From NCBI GenBank assembly GCA_037447605.1, contig CM074804.1, forward strand, positions 3,552,515-3,616,514: a stretch of DNA of 64,000 nucleotides, written 5' to 3'. Below, in pieces: positions 38,150 through 49,971 of the stretch. A program made the translations under genes and the position numbers. Numbering within the stretch: position 1 is the first letter of the stretch; each line of letters starts with the position of its first letter. The notes beneath the pieces are model-generated. The model had not been told where the DNA came from. It saw only the letters and a program-made list of their open reading frames with translations, and did not search any database. Source of the DNA: Zygnema circumcarinatum. Lineage: Eukaryota; Streptophyta; Zygnematophyceae; Zygnematales; Zygnemataceae.

Positions 38150-41100
38150 TCATATTTGAGGGGGCGGGAGATCGCGCATCACCCAGAAGCCCGCACAGTC
38201 CTCAGCGTCAAGGCTGCGCTGCACTGCCAGAAAGTGCAGCCCCTGACACTGCTGCTTGGCCGCCTCCCAAGAGGCCGCCTCCTCATCCGCCTGCTTATTC
38301 CTCCGGTAGAATGCGTACTGCCACCGCTCCGACACGCCCGTGCTCAGAATGAGGCATGCGCGCTGGGCGTCAACCCGCAAAGCCGCCAACTCGAGAGCAC
38401 TTGTCCACGCTGTGCACCACAGCCATCAGTACCAGGTCAGCACCCCACATCCTGCAGCTTCACGCTCTACGAAGGTTGAGAAAAAGGATGGAGCTGCAGG
38501 AGCAAGTTTGGTCCACCCTGGAAAGGTACGGCCAGGTCCTGCTTGCTTATCTACATATTGCAGGCCTCCCCAAAAGAAACGTGGGCTACAATATCTTCCC
38601 ACATCAGAAATGAAATTCCTCCCAGTTCTGCTGCTGCTCTACCGCACTTGAAGGGTATAACAACATTCAATCCTACCTAACGGGGCCTTCACGAGACAGT
38701 TTTAAGGCTCAGTTATAAGTGACAGGCTGCATTGAAACAAAGTGAGACTAACGGACGAAGCTTCTCTTCGCTAAAAAATCCTGAAAGCCTGCCGGACACC
38801 ACTGTGGGCTAGACTAGACCAGCGAGTACAATTCAGCCAATATTTCTCTACTCAATTTGTAGAATAATGAACCTCGCTCTTAAATCTGCTGCTGAAACAC
38901 ACACAAACTGGCTAATGTCAAAATTGGTCCATTGCTTCAGTTCACTGAAGTTTGATATCTCCTTTTAGAGTTTACTTGACTCCTTTTTCTTGAAGTCGGA
39001 AGTCCTGCGCGCTCTTTATCTTCATACCCCGCTACTCTTCTTTGTTCAGCTCAGATTACCAAAACAACGGAATATCAGCTTGTCTTGGGCTCACTGTTCT
39101 CCGCTGCAATCCTTCTATATCAATGTCATGCAAGGTTGTCCTTTATTACTGCCTGGCCTCACCATAGTGAAACTGTACTGAGCTATGTCCAAGTTCACCA
39201 CCATATCATCCCCTCAAACCGTTTTGACCAATGCTCTACAATGATCATTAATTTCTTTCTCATTGCACTGCTGCCTCTTCCGTTTCTTGAATCACTACAC
39301 GGCAATTGCTATGTGAAAACCAGAAACAGGATACGCCTTATCTTCTTCTAGTACAAGCAATCGTGCGAACTTACCATGCCAGAAGGCCGCAAATTCAAAT
39401 GCTTCCTGCTGGAGGCCAAGGCTTTCCTGCTATTATTATTTCTTGGGTTCGATGTATGTTTGCTCGGTTCAGAAGACCAAGCTAGCCGCGGTTCCTAAAT
39501 TCTGCGAACCTTCCTGATCTCTAACCATACGAAAAAGCAGCAACCTTGCTCCGCCTACCCCCTCCCCCCCCGGCCCCCCCGCCCCCCCGCCCCTTTTTTC
39601 ACCTCTTACACATGGACAACCAAGATGTGTGGCTTACCCAACCTATCTCATCCGCACTGCCTCTGCCTCTGCCTCTAGTTCTGCCTCTGCCTCTGCCTCT
39701 GCCTCTGCCTCTGCCTCTGCCTCTGCCTCTGCCTCTGCCTCTGCCTCCGCCTCTGCAGAGTTACGCTTACCAGAAAAAGCTCAGGTTTTGCTTCCTTAGA
39801 ATTCTTAGGAGAATTCGAATAGCTGCCAAAGGGCAATTCCATACTTTCCTCAAAACAAGTAAGCTTCAGTCCTTTACATTGTGTACAATATTGTAGATAG
39901 GATCGCAACTCACCTGCCAAAGGTAAAGCCCGAGCAGAAGCCACAGCAACTCCCGGCACCATAGCATCAGGTGAGAGGCCATCCAAGCCCATACAGCTGA
40001 GGCTCAATGTGCCACCAAACACGGAACCGGACTGCACCCGCTCCATCTCTTCGACAACACCTGCGTTCTCAACACGGATAGCAAACATACCAAAATCTTT
40101 ATAAGCCTCTGCTAATGACTGAGCAAAACCCATTAGCCTCTCGGTTCCTTCGGAAAACAGTGGTCTTCCATTATGGTTTCTCACCTACTCATCGGATGCT
40201 AAACGATTTAGCAGCCACCGAATCAAGTCGCCCAAATTTTGCTATGAGAACTAGGTCCATAGCATCAGTCTTCCTATAAACCCAGAATACATTCTGACCA
40301 GTCCGCATTGACTGATAACTTGATTTCGGACTGCAAGAAGTGGTTCGTTTGTCTCCAGTGAATCGGTTTGGTAGACCATGTGTCCAAGGTTTTGCAGTTT
40401 GAACAACATGAGACAGTGCCTGCAGGCAATTACACAGGACACAAACGAAAACTGAGGCTTACCAGCTAATGGCAATTGGACAAACGCCCATTGCTCGCCT
40501 CGAAGAGAATCTGGAAGACTTTGGGGAGTTGGAGCCTCCAGCTGAAGCAACGGAGGAGCCCCTTCTTGGTACCGTGGGTGCTTGCTGTACACGCTGATCA
40601 TGCGTTCCTCAAGCCATTGGAGCAGAGCTACACACTGACAGCCCCAAAACCTCCGATTAAATGCTGCTTGAGTTCCAATTCCTATCAAGCAAGTCAGTCC
40701 CAGACAATCGGACTCCAAAGAATTTACATTATCATATTTCTCAATAACGCAAGCAAGAAATTTATCACGCTGCAAATGCGACATGGAAGCTCTGCTACTG
40801 TCGACAAGCTCGAAGACTTGGTTCCGAGATGACAGAAAAAAGCTAGAAAAAACTAGCGATTGCAAATAGAAAAATCTCCGATGAATGCCAATTAAGTAGA
40901 AACAAAAGACTAAGTGGCGCCTGACAGGACGAATGGCGTCCTCACCCTTTGGCTGGGCACTGGGCGAACATCTATTTCTGAACAAGCTTTCGAAATAATT
41001 GTCTGCATCTGGCCCCTGCACAGATTTCACTCAAAGTATCATCAAATTGGTTCAGGCAATACCATAAGATATACCAGTAAATCTCTACTGCAGTTTGTGC

Positions 41101-41749
41101 CAGGATAAGCAAGCAAATGTCCGTGCACCGAGTCCATCCTTCATATTTGACGAAAATGGCATGCAGCACTTTGCCCATAGTGCTAGTCCCCATAGCACTT
41201 AAAGAAGAACCAAGACTGCGCCTACCAGATGCAGAAAGCCCCGGCTACATACCGAAAGAAACGAATCTTCTGGGGCTTGGGAATGTCGAAACGGTCCATG
41301 ACGTCCAACAGCGCATCCCTAAGTGTGCTGCTATTAATCTGGTTGCTCGCAAAGTACTGGGCATACTCCAGCCTGCGAGTACTGTCACACACAAGAAGCT
41401 CCCAGACACGCTTCCCGCGCTCGTCCAGAATTGGTCTTGAGCAGAAATCAAGTTCCCATTCTGTGATACCCTCATACCGCCCCTCCTCTGCAGGCTCCGG
41501 CCCCTCCAGCACCTCCTGCTGCTGGTGGCTTCTCTCCGCCACACTGCACTGTACTGACGAGTGCCCTGCAGGAGACCAGCTCAGCCCTAAACGCCTGCGA
41601 CTGTTCCTCCCTTTCACCTGACAAGCGCTGCTCAGGCCTGCCGCTGCCCTCCCGCTAATATACTCCTGTCCTGCTGCAAGCACTGTAGGCCGCAGCTGTG
41701 CAGTTGCCACAGCAGCCTGCCGCGCCCATGCCGCTGCTGGCGCCGCCAT
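38150..41749 (-). CDS. TAB2/ATAB2 plastid RNA-binding translation factor
   Basis: Plastid protein that binds the 5' leaders of photosystem messages (psaB in Chlamydomonas, several in Arabidopsis) and promotes their translation. Five exons join in phase: 41749-41253, 41015-40946, 40634-40463, 40060-39914 and 38409-38150, about 381 residues, matching the 374 of Arabidopsis. After a transit-peptide-like start ([18 protein letters not shown]) come family signatures: [98 protein letters not shown] and the closing [12 protein letters not shown]. The last intron is long (about 1.5 kb) and contains a TGCCTC hexamer repeat. It is divergent from a small gene at 42116 across 366 bases with two G-boxes. 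Confidence 0.94.
39656..39756 (+). repeat. Hexanucleotide (CTGCCT)n microsatellite
   Basis: About 15 near-perfect copies of CTGCCT lie inside the last intron of TAB2. On the minus strand they read as an Arg-Gln repeat in a frame open into exon 4, but the conserved splice donor at 39913 removes them. Confidence 0.85.
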
Positions 41750-42115
41750 GACTGCACCTCCCCGCTCTGCCCCGCTCTGCAGGCCGGGCCTGAGAGCCCT
41801 CACAGCCCGCGAGGAGGAGCAGACGACGGCGAGCCGCTCCGCCTCTGCGCCCAAGAGCGAGCGAGCGAGAGTGCAAGCGAGAGGGAGAGTGGGAGGGAGG
41901 GAGGAAGTGGGAGAGGGAGAGACGGAGAGGGAGGGGAGGGAGATACCTCGCCATTCCCAATGGGATCGCGCCACGTGTACGTACTGTCCACGTGGCCCGT
42001 CGCGGTTGGAGTACGTTCGAGTACGCCAATGGAGGATCGCTGAGGTAAGGAGAGGGAGGAGAGCGGGGAGGGCGGGACGACGCCGCCGGGCGCTGTCTGT
42101 GTGAGGGAGGGAGCC
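41750..42115. promoter_or_regulatory. Short bidirectional promoter, TAB2 / small acidic protein
   Basis: Only 366 bases separate two divergent start codons. It holds G-box cores CCACGTG (41971-41977) and CCACGTGG (41988-41995), a CCAATGG box (41957) and purine-rich repeats (41870-41945). Confidence 0.55.
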
Positions 42116-42873
42116 ATGGCGGCAGAGGCGGAACCTGGAGTTCTTGCAACTGCTGCGTTTGCGTTGGAGGGGGGGCGGTCTGAGACGCGCTCTGTTACAG
42201 CAGCAGCGGGTATGCTGGCTGTGAGGGTTGCTAAAGCTCCTGTAGATTGGGCATGATAAGGAGGGAAGTTACAAATCGGAGAGGGGAGAGATGAAGGTTG
42301 AATGCAGAGTAGCAGCTTTCGGGAAATATTAAGAGTTCAGGACTCTTTGGCATCAGCACTTGAAAGTGGTCTGATGTAATGACGCGGTTTTTCGCGGGTT
42401 TTTTATACGTTTTTGGAACAAGAAGTCACGATACGACGAGAATGTTGGTTTGAGCCTCTTTGATGGTTGACGCATATTTTGTTGTAGAAATGAGCATTTT
42501 TTGTCGACACTTAAGTGAAACTTTGCCTAGCAAATTTCCCACTCGCCCAGCAAATTTGTGTCTTGGAACTTTGCAGGTCCGCTTTCAAGTTCTTTGTTGG
42601 TATTGAAGACGGAATGCAGTGAGCTGCTCACCCGCCACTTAGAAGCTGTGAATGGAGTGACTCCCAACACAGGTACGAACTAATCGCGACGCCTCTTCTC
42701 TCCTGCTTTACCTGATGAGCTAGCAAAGGTCCGTGATGACTTCAGAAGGCCAATTACTCAGGTGCTCCTCAGGAATGGGCTGATGTGTTCGCTTGTATGC
42801 TTGTTTTGAGGGGTGTATTACAGATGATCCAATTGCTTGGGAAGAAACGTCTGATGACGACACTGAAAATTGA
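42116..42873 (+). CDS. Small 79-residue protein with acidic tail, possibly GON7-like (KEOPS subunit)
   Basis: I do not firmly recognise this gene. Three short exons, 42116-42209, 42577-42672 and 42824-42873, have consensus donors (gtatgc, gtacga) and pyrimidine-AG acceptors, and keep one reading phase across both junctions to a TGA stop. The product starts [20 protein letters not shown], has a Ser/Thr-rich strand-like segment, one amphipathic helix ([20 protein letters not shown], about residues 35-54) and a disordered acidic end ([16 protein letters not shown]). This layout (beta segment, single helix, acidic tail, under 110 residues) resembles GON7, the small partner of PCC1 in the KEOPS tRNA-modification complex. 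That is a structural analogy and not demonstrated homology. It shares a bidirectional promoter with TAB2. Confidence 0.55.
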
Positions 42874-44287
42874 ACTAACAAAAGCCTCCGTGCTCACCGT
42901 GATTTGAAGAGACGCATTTCACCACATTGTGAGTGCGAATGCAATGTACATGGCGACTGTATTGCTGAAAAGCCAGAGAAAGGGACAGGCTATCGCCCCC
43001 CGTACGAAACCTGCAGCTGCAACCTCACTGCTTCTCAATATTGCACATCTGTATAGTATCCTGATTTCACGCCGGTCAACCTGTGCACGAAGGTGTTCCG
43101 ATGGTGTCCGAACGAAAAGTGGGTCGTAAAAAGAAAAATCTAGTACATGCGGGAAGCAATGCACTGTGCTGAAGTTTACGTGATAGAACTCAAAGATTTC
43201 GAATGTTTTGAGAAAGCATTAGTGAAACATGAATTGCATTAACGTAACATGGCTATCGCGTTCATCCTCGATTGTGATATTCTTTCATCATTAAATTGAT
43301 CCAGACTCCCCAAAGGTGCTTTCTATTAAGAGCTGGCGGACACACCGAAATGTTTCGAAAGATGGGCGGCTCTATGTACAAAGAATGGCCGATTTTTACC
43401 ACTCTTGCTAGTCGTGATCCTGACAGAACCGGTCTCCATTATTCTCCACAGCCTTTGCTGATGTGACGTTGCCCGCCTTTGCATAGCAGGGTCGCCTATT
43501 TAAGACCGTCAGAAGCCAGTCAGAGCTTCTAGCCCATTGCACTTCGCTTGCTACAATGACACCTACCAAGAAGGAGAAAGCAACAGGTCCTCCCCATCCT
43601 CCTACGAAACAGCCTCTCATGGCCATGTTCCGCCTGCATGCATCGAGCCACGTGCAGAATTTTTAATGCCAGCGTCAACACTTCCCATGCAGTAGAACTT
43701 TGTGGACGGTCATGAGGGGCCTGTGGAAGGCAGGTGATGTTCTCCACATATCAGAGTGCGGGGAGCGGACGATGACTCCAACGCTCTGATGTGAATGTGC
43801 CACGGCAGTACCAACAAGGTCGAGGGATATCGAAAGGTCCTGAGCATTCTCCAAACACCGGGCCATCAGCCTTGTCACAAAGTGTCTGAATGAGCACAGG
43901 TGGCAGAAAAGGCACTGATTGTGAAGCAGCGGGTTGTACATGGCCTTCCAAAAAGAGAATGCGAAAGGAAGGAATGCAAGGTCACAGAATTGTTACCGAG
44001 TACAAGATTTGATGAGATGCTGCTGTTGGCTGCCAAAACCGAAAATAAGGCCGCGTCATCTGCCATAAAAAACTGGCAAAAGATGGTCGGCCTGTCAGTT
44101 GCAAAAAGGCACATTGCCAACAAAACCGCATGCCATTTTAGAGCCGTGAGGACCAAACAAGCCTCGCCGGAAGTATCAGCTTCCCCACCGTACACACGGA
44201 TGCTTGGATGTTCAACAGAGGGAGACACGTTGACTCCATAGGAAATAGGGTATCGGAAGGATTCCAAGCACGTTCCCTTACCTACGG
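42874..44287. other. Intergenic with an unassigned open frame
   Basis: A plus-strand frame at 43900-44241 (about 113 codons, basic, …LLAAKTENKAASSAIKNWQKM…) and a shorter one from 43556 (MTPTKKEKATGPPHPP…) look protein-like, but they have no recognised domain and are split by stops. They could be a decayed transposon gene or the end of an unrecognised gene on the plus strand. No firm feature otherwise. Confidence 0.3.
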
Positions 44288-47200
44288 TTATCCATTGGCG
44301 ACTGGCTGTTGAACCGCAGTCAAAATGGACTTACTAGGGCCGCCTTGCACGTCAAGCCGGCGGTCAATCTCTTCGTCGCTCAATTCCTGTGGTATGTGGC
44401 ATGACGATCTGCTCCAGCAAAAAAACTGAATAAGAAAGAAAGCCTAAGGTGTCCCTAACAGCACCACAAACAGCGAAGTCTGAGTGCATGTACCTGGCAG
44501 GATCCCAATAATTTGCAGCACATGTCCACTGAGCAGGAACAATCACATGAACTGGAACTCGGCGCCAGCGACTGCAATCATCACATTGCACCCACTTGTC
44601 GAGCTCTGCTGCCGTGTTGCCAGGCCTGCTGACACCAAATCACATTAAGCCCATAAAACAAGTGCGCAGCACTATTTCCTCACTCTCCATATTCTTGCTA
44701 TCCTGGTTTTGCTCCCATGGTGGACTCTGGCAGTGCAAGACTGAGTCTCCACATACATGCAGACTACAGGTAAAACAACATGTGGATCTCCTCATCATGT
44801 CGGCCTCTAATGCAGACCTTTCATTCCTAGGAAGGCAGTGCATTAAGGTTCACGCCTCCATGGGCACGATACAAGTATTTAGTCCAAATGCTATGAATAA
44901 ATAAAACCAACATACATCTCGGCATGATAATTAAGGTTACGAACAAACCTATTAGGATTGCTGTTCGCTATCCCCAGATAAATAGGCGGCTCCTGTCCAT
45001 CCCTCGTCAAAAATTATTCTCAGCCCATTACCCCTTGAGCGCTGGCAATTCGAAACAAATCTCATGATAGCCAGAGCAACAGCGCGGCCTCTAAATGTTG
45101 TCACACGAAATGAGAAACGACTTACTCCATGCTCTTCTATTTCAAAGCCATCGATAAGAACAAGAGTTGGCAACACGGTGGAGCGCGCCTGGAGCATCCC
45201 TTGAGCCTCTTCCCATGCGCAAGCCGGTCTTTTCGCAGAGGGCATGCCAGAGTCCATTCTCCTCTCTGCAGGTATATGGCCTGGTCTTGTCCTATCCATG
45301 CTTGCTGCCCAATACATTGCCTGGGTAGGACCGGGCTTACTTTGCTTTGGGCAGACAGGATCCTCATGATTTTCCTGCAGAGTTAAGCAATGCAAACCTC
45401 GATCAACGAAACAACTTTTCTCCCTCTGTCAAATTCAAATGATGGCACAGAACATGAGGCCATGTAAGCAACGGAAAGAGACGACCAAATTTGACTAGCT
45501 CTACTAAAGATCAAATTCACTTGAACTCAGCTTCAGTGGAGATTTCTTAGGGAAATTGTGCCGCAAAGGCGGGTGTCTACCACTATTCGCTTCAAATGCC
45601 GTGCCTTTCGATAACCGAGCACCAGTTGACCAGTAGACTTGACACGGCTGAAAGTTACTGCAACAACGAGCACATAGCATCCTCCAAGTAAGCAAAAATA
45701 ATGCCCGATTGGTCAGTGAATGCCAAGCCCATACAATCAACCAGGAATTGTAATGAAGTTGTACCAACCTGTATCTCCAGCTTGAAGATGCAAGACCTGG
45801 AAGCATGGAGTCACGCCTTCGAGAACATAAATGCGACTATTGTTATTAGGCCAAAAACGGAAGTGGAATTTCCATTGTCTCCCAGTGATGTCTTGTATCA
45901 GCATTGGCACACCCTCACTGGTAAAAATCGTAGGAAAATATTGCTGTCCAATTCAAAAAAACATGTTAGCAGCAAAGACTGCAAGATACAAGCCTTTATA
46001 GCTTGAGGCAGAGAAGTGGTACAGAATGTACTGTGACCATTATCTGCCTGAGTCAACATAAGTGCAGGACCTTGTTTGGTATCAAAGGAGACCTCATATT
46101 GCTGGTTTCCGTTAAGTTCACACGTGTCGGCATGTTCGAATATGGGGAACAAGGTGATCTCACCTCAGCGCATATCTTTGGGAGAATAAGTCGACCGATG
46201 CGCCCTGCATCACTCTGGCTAAGAAGCTTTTCAAAAAGCGGCTCCAATACAACTCCAGGTTCATTAGCGGGGACAAAAGGGGACTTGCCAGGTCTGATAG
46301 AAGTCAAGGAAAAGGAGCAGATGTCTAGAACTTGCTATTGACACCATAGGAAACAACAAGATCCGAAGAACTGGACTCCCATGAAAGATCAGAAGAAAAC
46401 CAAAAAAATCTGACGACCCAAAACAAGGCCTACGGCAGATCAATAAACCACATGGAGGAGAGCCTGCAAAGATATTAAAAACATTATGAGAGGACTGTGA
46501 ATTCTATCAAGATCGGTTATGATCCGGGCTACCATACTAGTGACAAATCGAAAGCCGAGAAGTTTAACTGAATCCCAACACAATTTGCAAAACTTAGAGT
46601 TTGAAGTCAACTGTGGATCTCAATGTACATAGAAATGAAATGCTTAACATGTATTCTTACTTCATCTTAAGGTAAACTAGACTCAAAAGCTCAAACTGTT
46701 CAGTTAAGGATGAGTTTACTGATGTTTGTCAATCTAGAAATGTGACATGTAACTGAACTAGAGTTGTATTGCACAGCAGTTTGAAAGTGCCTTTTCCTCC
46801 TGTCTGAAAGTCCAGCTTCAGCTTGTTTCATGCTCTGCCTACTTAACACAAAACCTTATGTTGTGCTATGCCGACTCTAAAGATGCAATCTCGCCTGTAA
46901 CTTGCGACTGACAAAAGCAAGACCCAAAAACGTCGATCAATAGTATCTCTGTTTCCACATTTTTTTGGAGTTTTAAGGTTTATAATGAAAAAGAAAGCAC
47001 AAGAGCGTCGGACAAGTTGAAAGGGATACTCGTAGAGCGGTACGTTTTTGCGAGCATCATTTGTTGCTGCAGGTGAAGTTCCTGGCTGCTGGGGGCGCTC
47101 TGCCACTGATGTATCACCAGGAATACCCGAAACAGCAGGGTTTGCAATTGAGACTTTTGGCAACCGCTGTTCAGACTTGCTATTGCCCTTGAAGATCACA

Positions 47201-48392
47201 GTCGTTCCATTTGTTACAGTAACTGGACTGGAAGCAGGCTTAGGGCCTGCAACATCGACCTTGCCGTCGGAAGTGCTAGCAGAGCCTCCACTGGCAGACA
47301 GCTTCAGTAAGGATGCTCCAACATCCGCTTTTGAAGTCTCGTTTGCATGACATAGACTGGTTATCTGCGAACAATTTAGAAGGCCTTACGAATGCAGCTG
47401 AAGTGATGACATCACTGGAGTTCACAAGCCGGAAAAAAAGACCGGCCTGAACTGAGCTAAGAAATTGAAAAAAGTTGTCTCTAGTTAATTACTAGACTAT
47501 GCGAAGAATAGAAACTTAAAGGACTCAGCATGCTTAACGAAATGAAAATAATGAACCGGAGGTACTGAATCACCCATCGGAGACACAAACACGGCCTTTT
47601 CGTAACCCTAATTGCCTGCTTCATGCTTCATGCTGAGGATAACTTCATTCTGAAAATAAGAAAACGCGAAAGGACAAACAAAAGCAGTTGTGCAGCAAAC
47701 CTGAAGCCGAGCACCCGCTTCTGCGCACTCTTGGCATTCCACGCCTCCAGCATCAAGCAGGCAGTAAGTGGTCGTAGCTGCAATGCATCCGCAATGTACG
47801 CGCTGCGCAAAGCAGGCCTCCCCTATCACTCGCTGTGCAGCAGTTCGTGCGTTTCCTTTAAAATGAGATGCCCTCTAATATATACAGGCTTTGCTAAAAG
47901 ATTCATATCCTGCTCATAAGGAAGGCTTTCCCGTGACGACGAGAAAACAATGAACTTGTTTGCTACATACAATCCTTCACTACTTAACCACGAGGCAGAA
48001 GGATTGCATGTATGAAAAGCTGCTCACTTTCTTGCAAAAATTGCACGTCCTCCACCCGGATTCAGCATAGTGGAAAACTTCACAGAAGCGTCGATCGACA
48101 TACGCACGTCTGAAACCTCCAAGAGGGAACACATGCGATTGTAGCCATGATCAAAACATGAGCACAATCCACGCTCCATTAGAGAACGAAAAGATCTTCT
48201 GCGCGCCAAAACATGCATTTTCTGCCCTCCCTTCAGTTCTCCGACTCGCCTCGCGGCTACAGAGGAAAGGAGCACACACCCGCATTCGTCGCAGAGCGGC
48301 GCCAGCTGCCCGCTCCTGAGCATCCACCCCTTGCGTTTGGGCGGCAGCGCGGGATTGCCGCAGCGCTTGTTGGCGCAGCGCCGGGCCTCCAT
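44288..48392 (-). CDS. HSI2/VAL-type transcriptional repressor (B3 DNA-binding plus CW zinc finger)
   Basis: Nuclear repressor family that binds RY elements (CATGCA) through B3 and recruits Polycomb and histone deacetylase; in land plants it silences seed-maturation genes and FLC. Exons: 48392-48280, 48109-48028, 47802-47701, 47364-47030, 46293-46164, 45943-45769, 45657-45581, 45374-45126, 44625-44494 and 44408-44288. An N-terminal Cys-rich zinc domain ([51 protein letters not shown]) leads to the B3 domain ([49 protein letters not shown]) and [20 protein letters not shown]. The CW finger follows ([20 protein letters not shown], then [14 protein letters not shown]). The seventh-to-tenth exon order is clear, but the link between 45126 and 44625 is out of phase by one base, so a small exon there is unresolved. 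The long Cys-rich tail of land-plant VAL1 is not seen. Confidence 0.9.
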
Positions 48393-48599
48393 GGCGCCTC
48401 GCCTCACCTCGCCTCGCCCCGCCTCGCCTTGCAGCTCGGCCTCCCGCCCGTTAGGGTTTCCGCCGGCCACGCTCTTTGAACCACGCCACAAATCCGGGGC
48501 CGTACCATACGGCCGAAGCCAGTGTACGGACAGCAGGAAGCACTGTAGCGTTGCAGGCTCGCGGCAGCGCTCGCGCCGTGCATGGCGCTGCAAGCTCGC

Positions 48600-48690
48600 C
48601 GGCCTAGCAGTGGGGGGCCTACATATACGAGTTGGGGGGGGCTGTCCCCCTCGGCAAAAATCTTGGATCCGAGATTGTAGCCTTATAAGG
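48600..48690 (-). repeat. Reverse-oriented relative of the CAGTGGCGGATCC repeats
   Basis: Read on the minus strand, the segment shows gatccaagatttttgccgag followed by paired runs of G and C (near 48625-48668), like the copies at 48781 and 49642. It lacks clear terminal repeats. It lies just upstream of the VAL-like gene. Confidence 0.4.
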
Positions 48691-48780
48691 CTCTCCTGTT
48701 TCGCAGACTGCTGGCTGAGTTGCGGACAGTGTTGAACTTGCATCGCGCGAGGTATGCAGGTTTTAGTTTGCTTCTAGCAG

Positions 48781-48962
48781 CAGTGGCGGATCCAGGATTT
48801 TTGCTTAAGGGGGGCTAAACATGAATTTCAAAATCTGAGGGGGGGCTAAGCACTCGTTCAGTATAAAATTCATAAGATAAAATTAAAAAAGTTTTTTTTC
48901 AATATCGCGGAGGGGCTAAGCCCCCAAACTCGTGTGTACGCCTGCCACTGGGTCCGCCATTG
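48781..48962 (+). mobile_element. MITE, CAGTGGCGGATCC family, copy 1
   Basis: The left end CAGTGGCGGATCCAGGATT is mirrored by the right end GGGTCCGCCATTG (reverse complement CAATGGCGGACCC). Inside, ggggctaag motifs repeat on both arms. It is about 180 bp, non-coding. Similar ends occur at 48968 and 49642, so this is a family. The superfamily is not clear because no target duplication stands out. Confidence 0.6.
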
Positions 48963-48967
48963 CCTGG

Positions 48968-49036
48968 CAGTGGCGGATATACATATATAAAAGTTGGGGA
49001 AAAAATCTCTCAGCAAAAGGCCTAGACCCGCCACTG
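48968..49036 (+). mobile_element. MITE, CAGTGGCGGAT family, 69-bp deletion derivative
   Basis: Starts CAGTGGCGGAT and ends ACCCGCCACTG, i.e. matching terminal repeats with nearly all of the interior lost. It sits six bases from copy 1. Confidence 0.5.
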
Positions 49037-49641
49037 CTCCTTAGCTGCATCTCCAACGCTGAATATGGGCCTCACACCTACTTCACCAAATTCGAGTATA
49101 GCGCAAAAGCGCGTACACTAAGCGAGCACTATCTGCTCACACTCGGCTATTCACACTGCTTGTTGCATGCAGATAATTATCTAAAAGGCACCATTACGAT
49201 TTTGAACGCCGTCGTGGTGCGCACCGCGGGACAATAAATCGGTGCGAGGCGGAGTGGCCACGCAACTGAGTGGTCAGCCAAAGCCAAAGACACCCTATAG
49301 TGGTTTGGCTCGCGGTGCACAAAGGAGCCTGATGCAAATAAGACAATTTTTATGTTGTCGTGTACATTTTCTTTTGTCCTTTTATCTTTTATTAAATCTT
49401 TCATTTGCAGCCATGCGCTTTACACTCGGCCGCCCTTGCTCGAGCTAGACCTAAATTGCCACTTATTTTGCAATCTCCGCCTCGTCCGTCTCAATAGAGC
49501 CCGCCCCTTGTAATATAAGCCACATTCTTGTAAACCATCTTGTCGTTACAAACAAACATATGAGAGCCGTGCATGGTTCAGTCCCTCATGTTGAATGTAC
49601 AACACGCTTCGAGCCGTCCCTTTAGAAAGATGCGCATGGAG
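49037..49641. other. Intergenic, no gene seen
   Basis: Between MITE copies, the sequence is AT-moderate with no supported frame or RNA. Confidence 0.45.
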
Positions 49642-49803
49642 CAGTGGCGGATCCAGGATTTTTGTTGAAGGGGGCCTAAGCCCTCTTTCAACATAAAATA
49701 CATAACAAATAAAATAGAAATAAAAGTTGACGTTTCAAAATCGGCGGGGGAGCTAAGCCCCCCCATCTTGTACATGTAAGCATGGAGGCCATTGCGGCAC
49801 TGC
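49642..49803 (+). mobile_element. MITE, CAGTGGCGGATCC family, copy 3
   Basis: The first 23 bases match copy 1 (cagtggcggatccaggattt…), followed by the same gggggcctaagccc interior and an AT-rich centre. The right end (ccattgcggcactg) is more diverged. About 162 bp. Confidence 0.6.
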
Positions 49804-49971
49804 CAATAGGGATGGCCGTAAAATTATTATTTCTTAAAATTGATTATAGGAAAATGCTACTTACACACCTTTTTTCTAGATACACGCCTTTTTTCGCCGG
49901 TCAGATTTAATTTTAGGGTTTGTAGGGTAGGGAGTTTTTTTTGTTATCAAGAAGGTGTGTATCTAAACAAT

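Noticed and set aside
39656-39756. CRISPR-like array
   Set aside because: It is a plain hexamer microsatellite without spacers, in a eukaryotic intron.
39675-39913. Arg-Gln repeat tail on the TAB2 exon
   Set aside because: A conserved donor at 39913 and the in-phase acceptor before 38409 recreate the TAB2 family sequence, so the repeat is intronic.
48024-48743. Single long 239-codon VAL N-terminal frame
   Set aside because: It reads through intron and upstream repeat sequence; splicing 48280 to 48109 restores the family's FCE…GW..C…C motif, which the read-through lacks.
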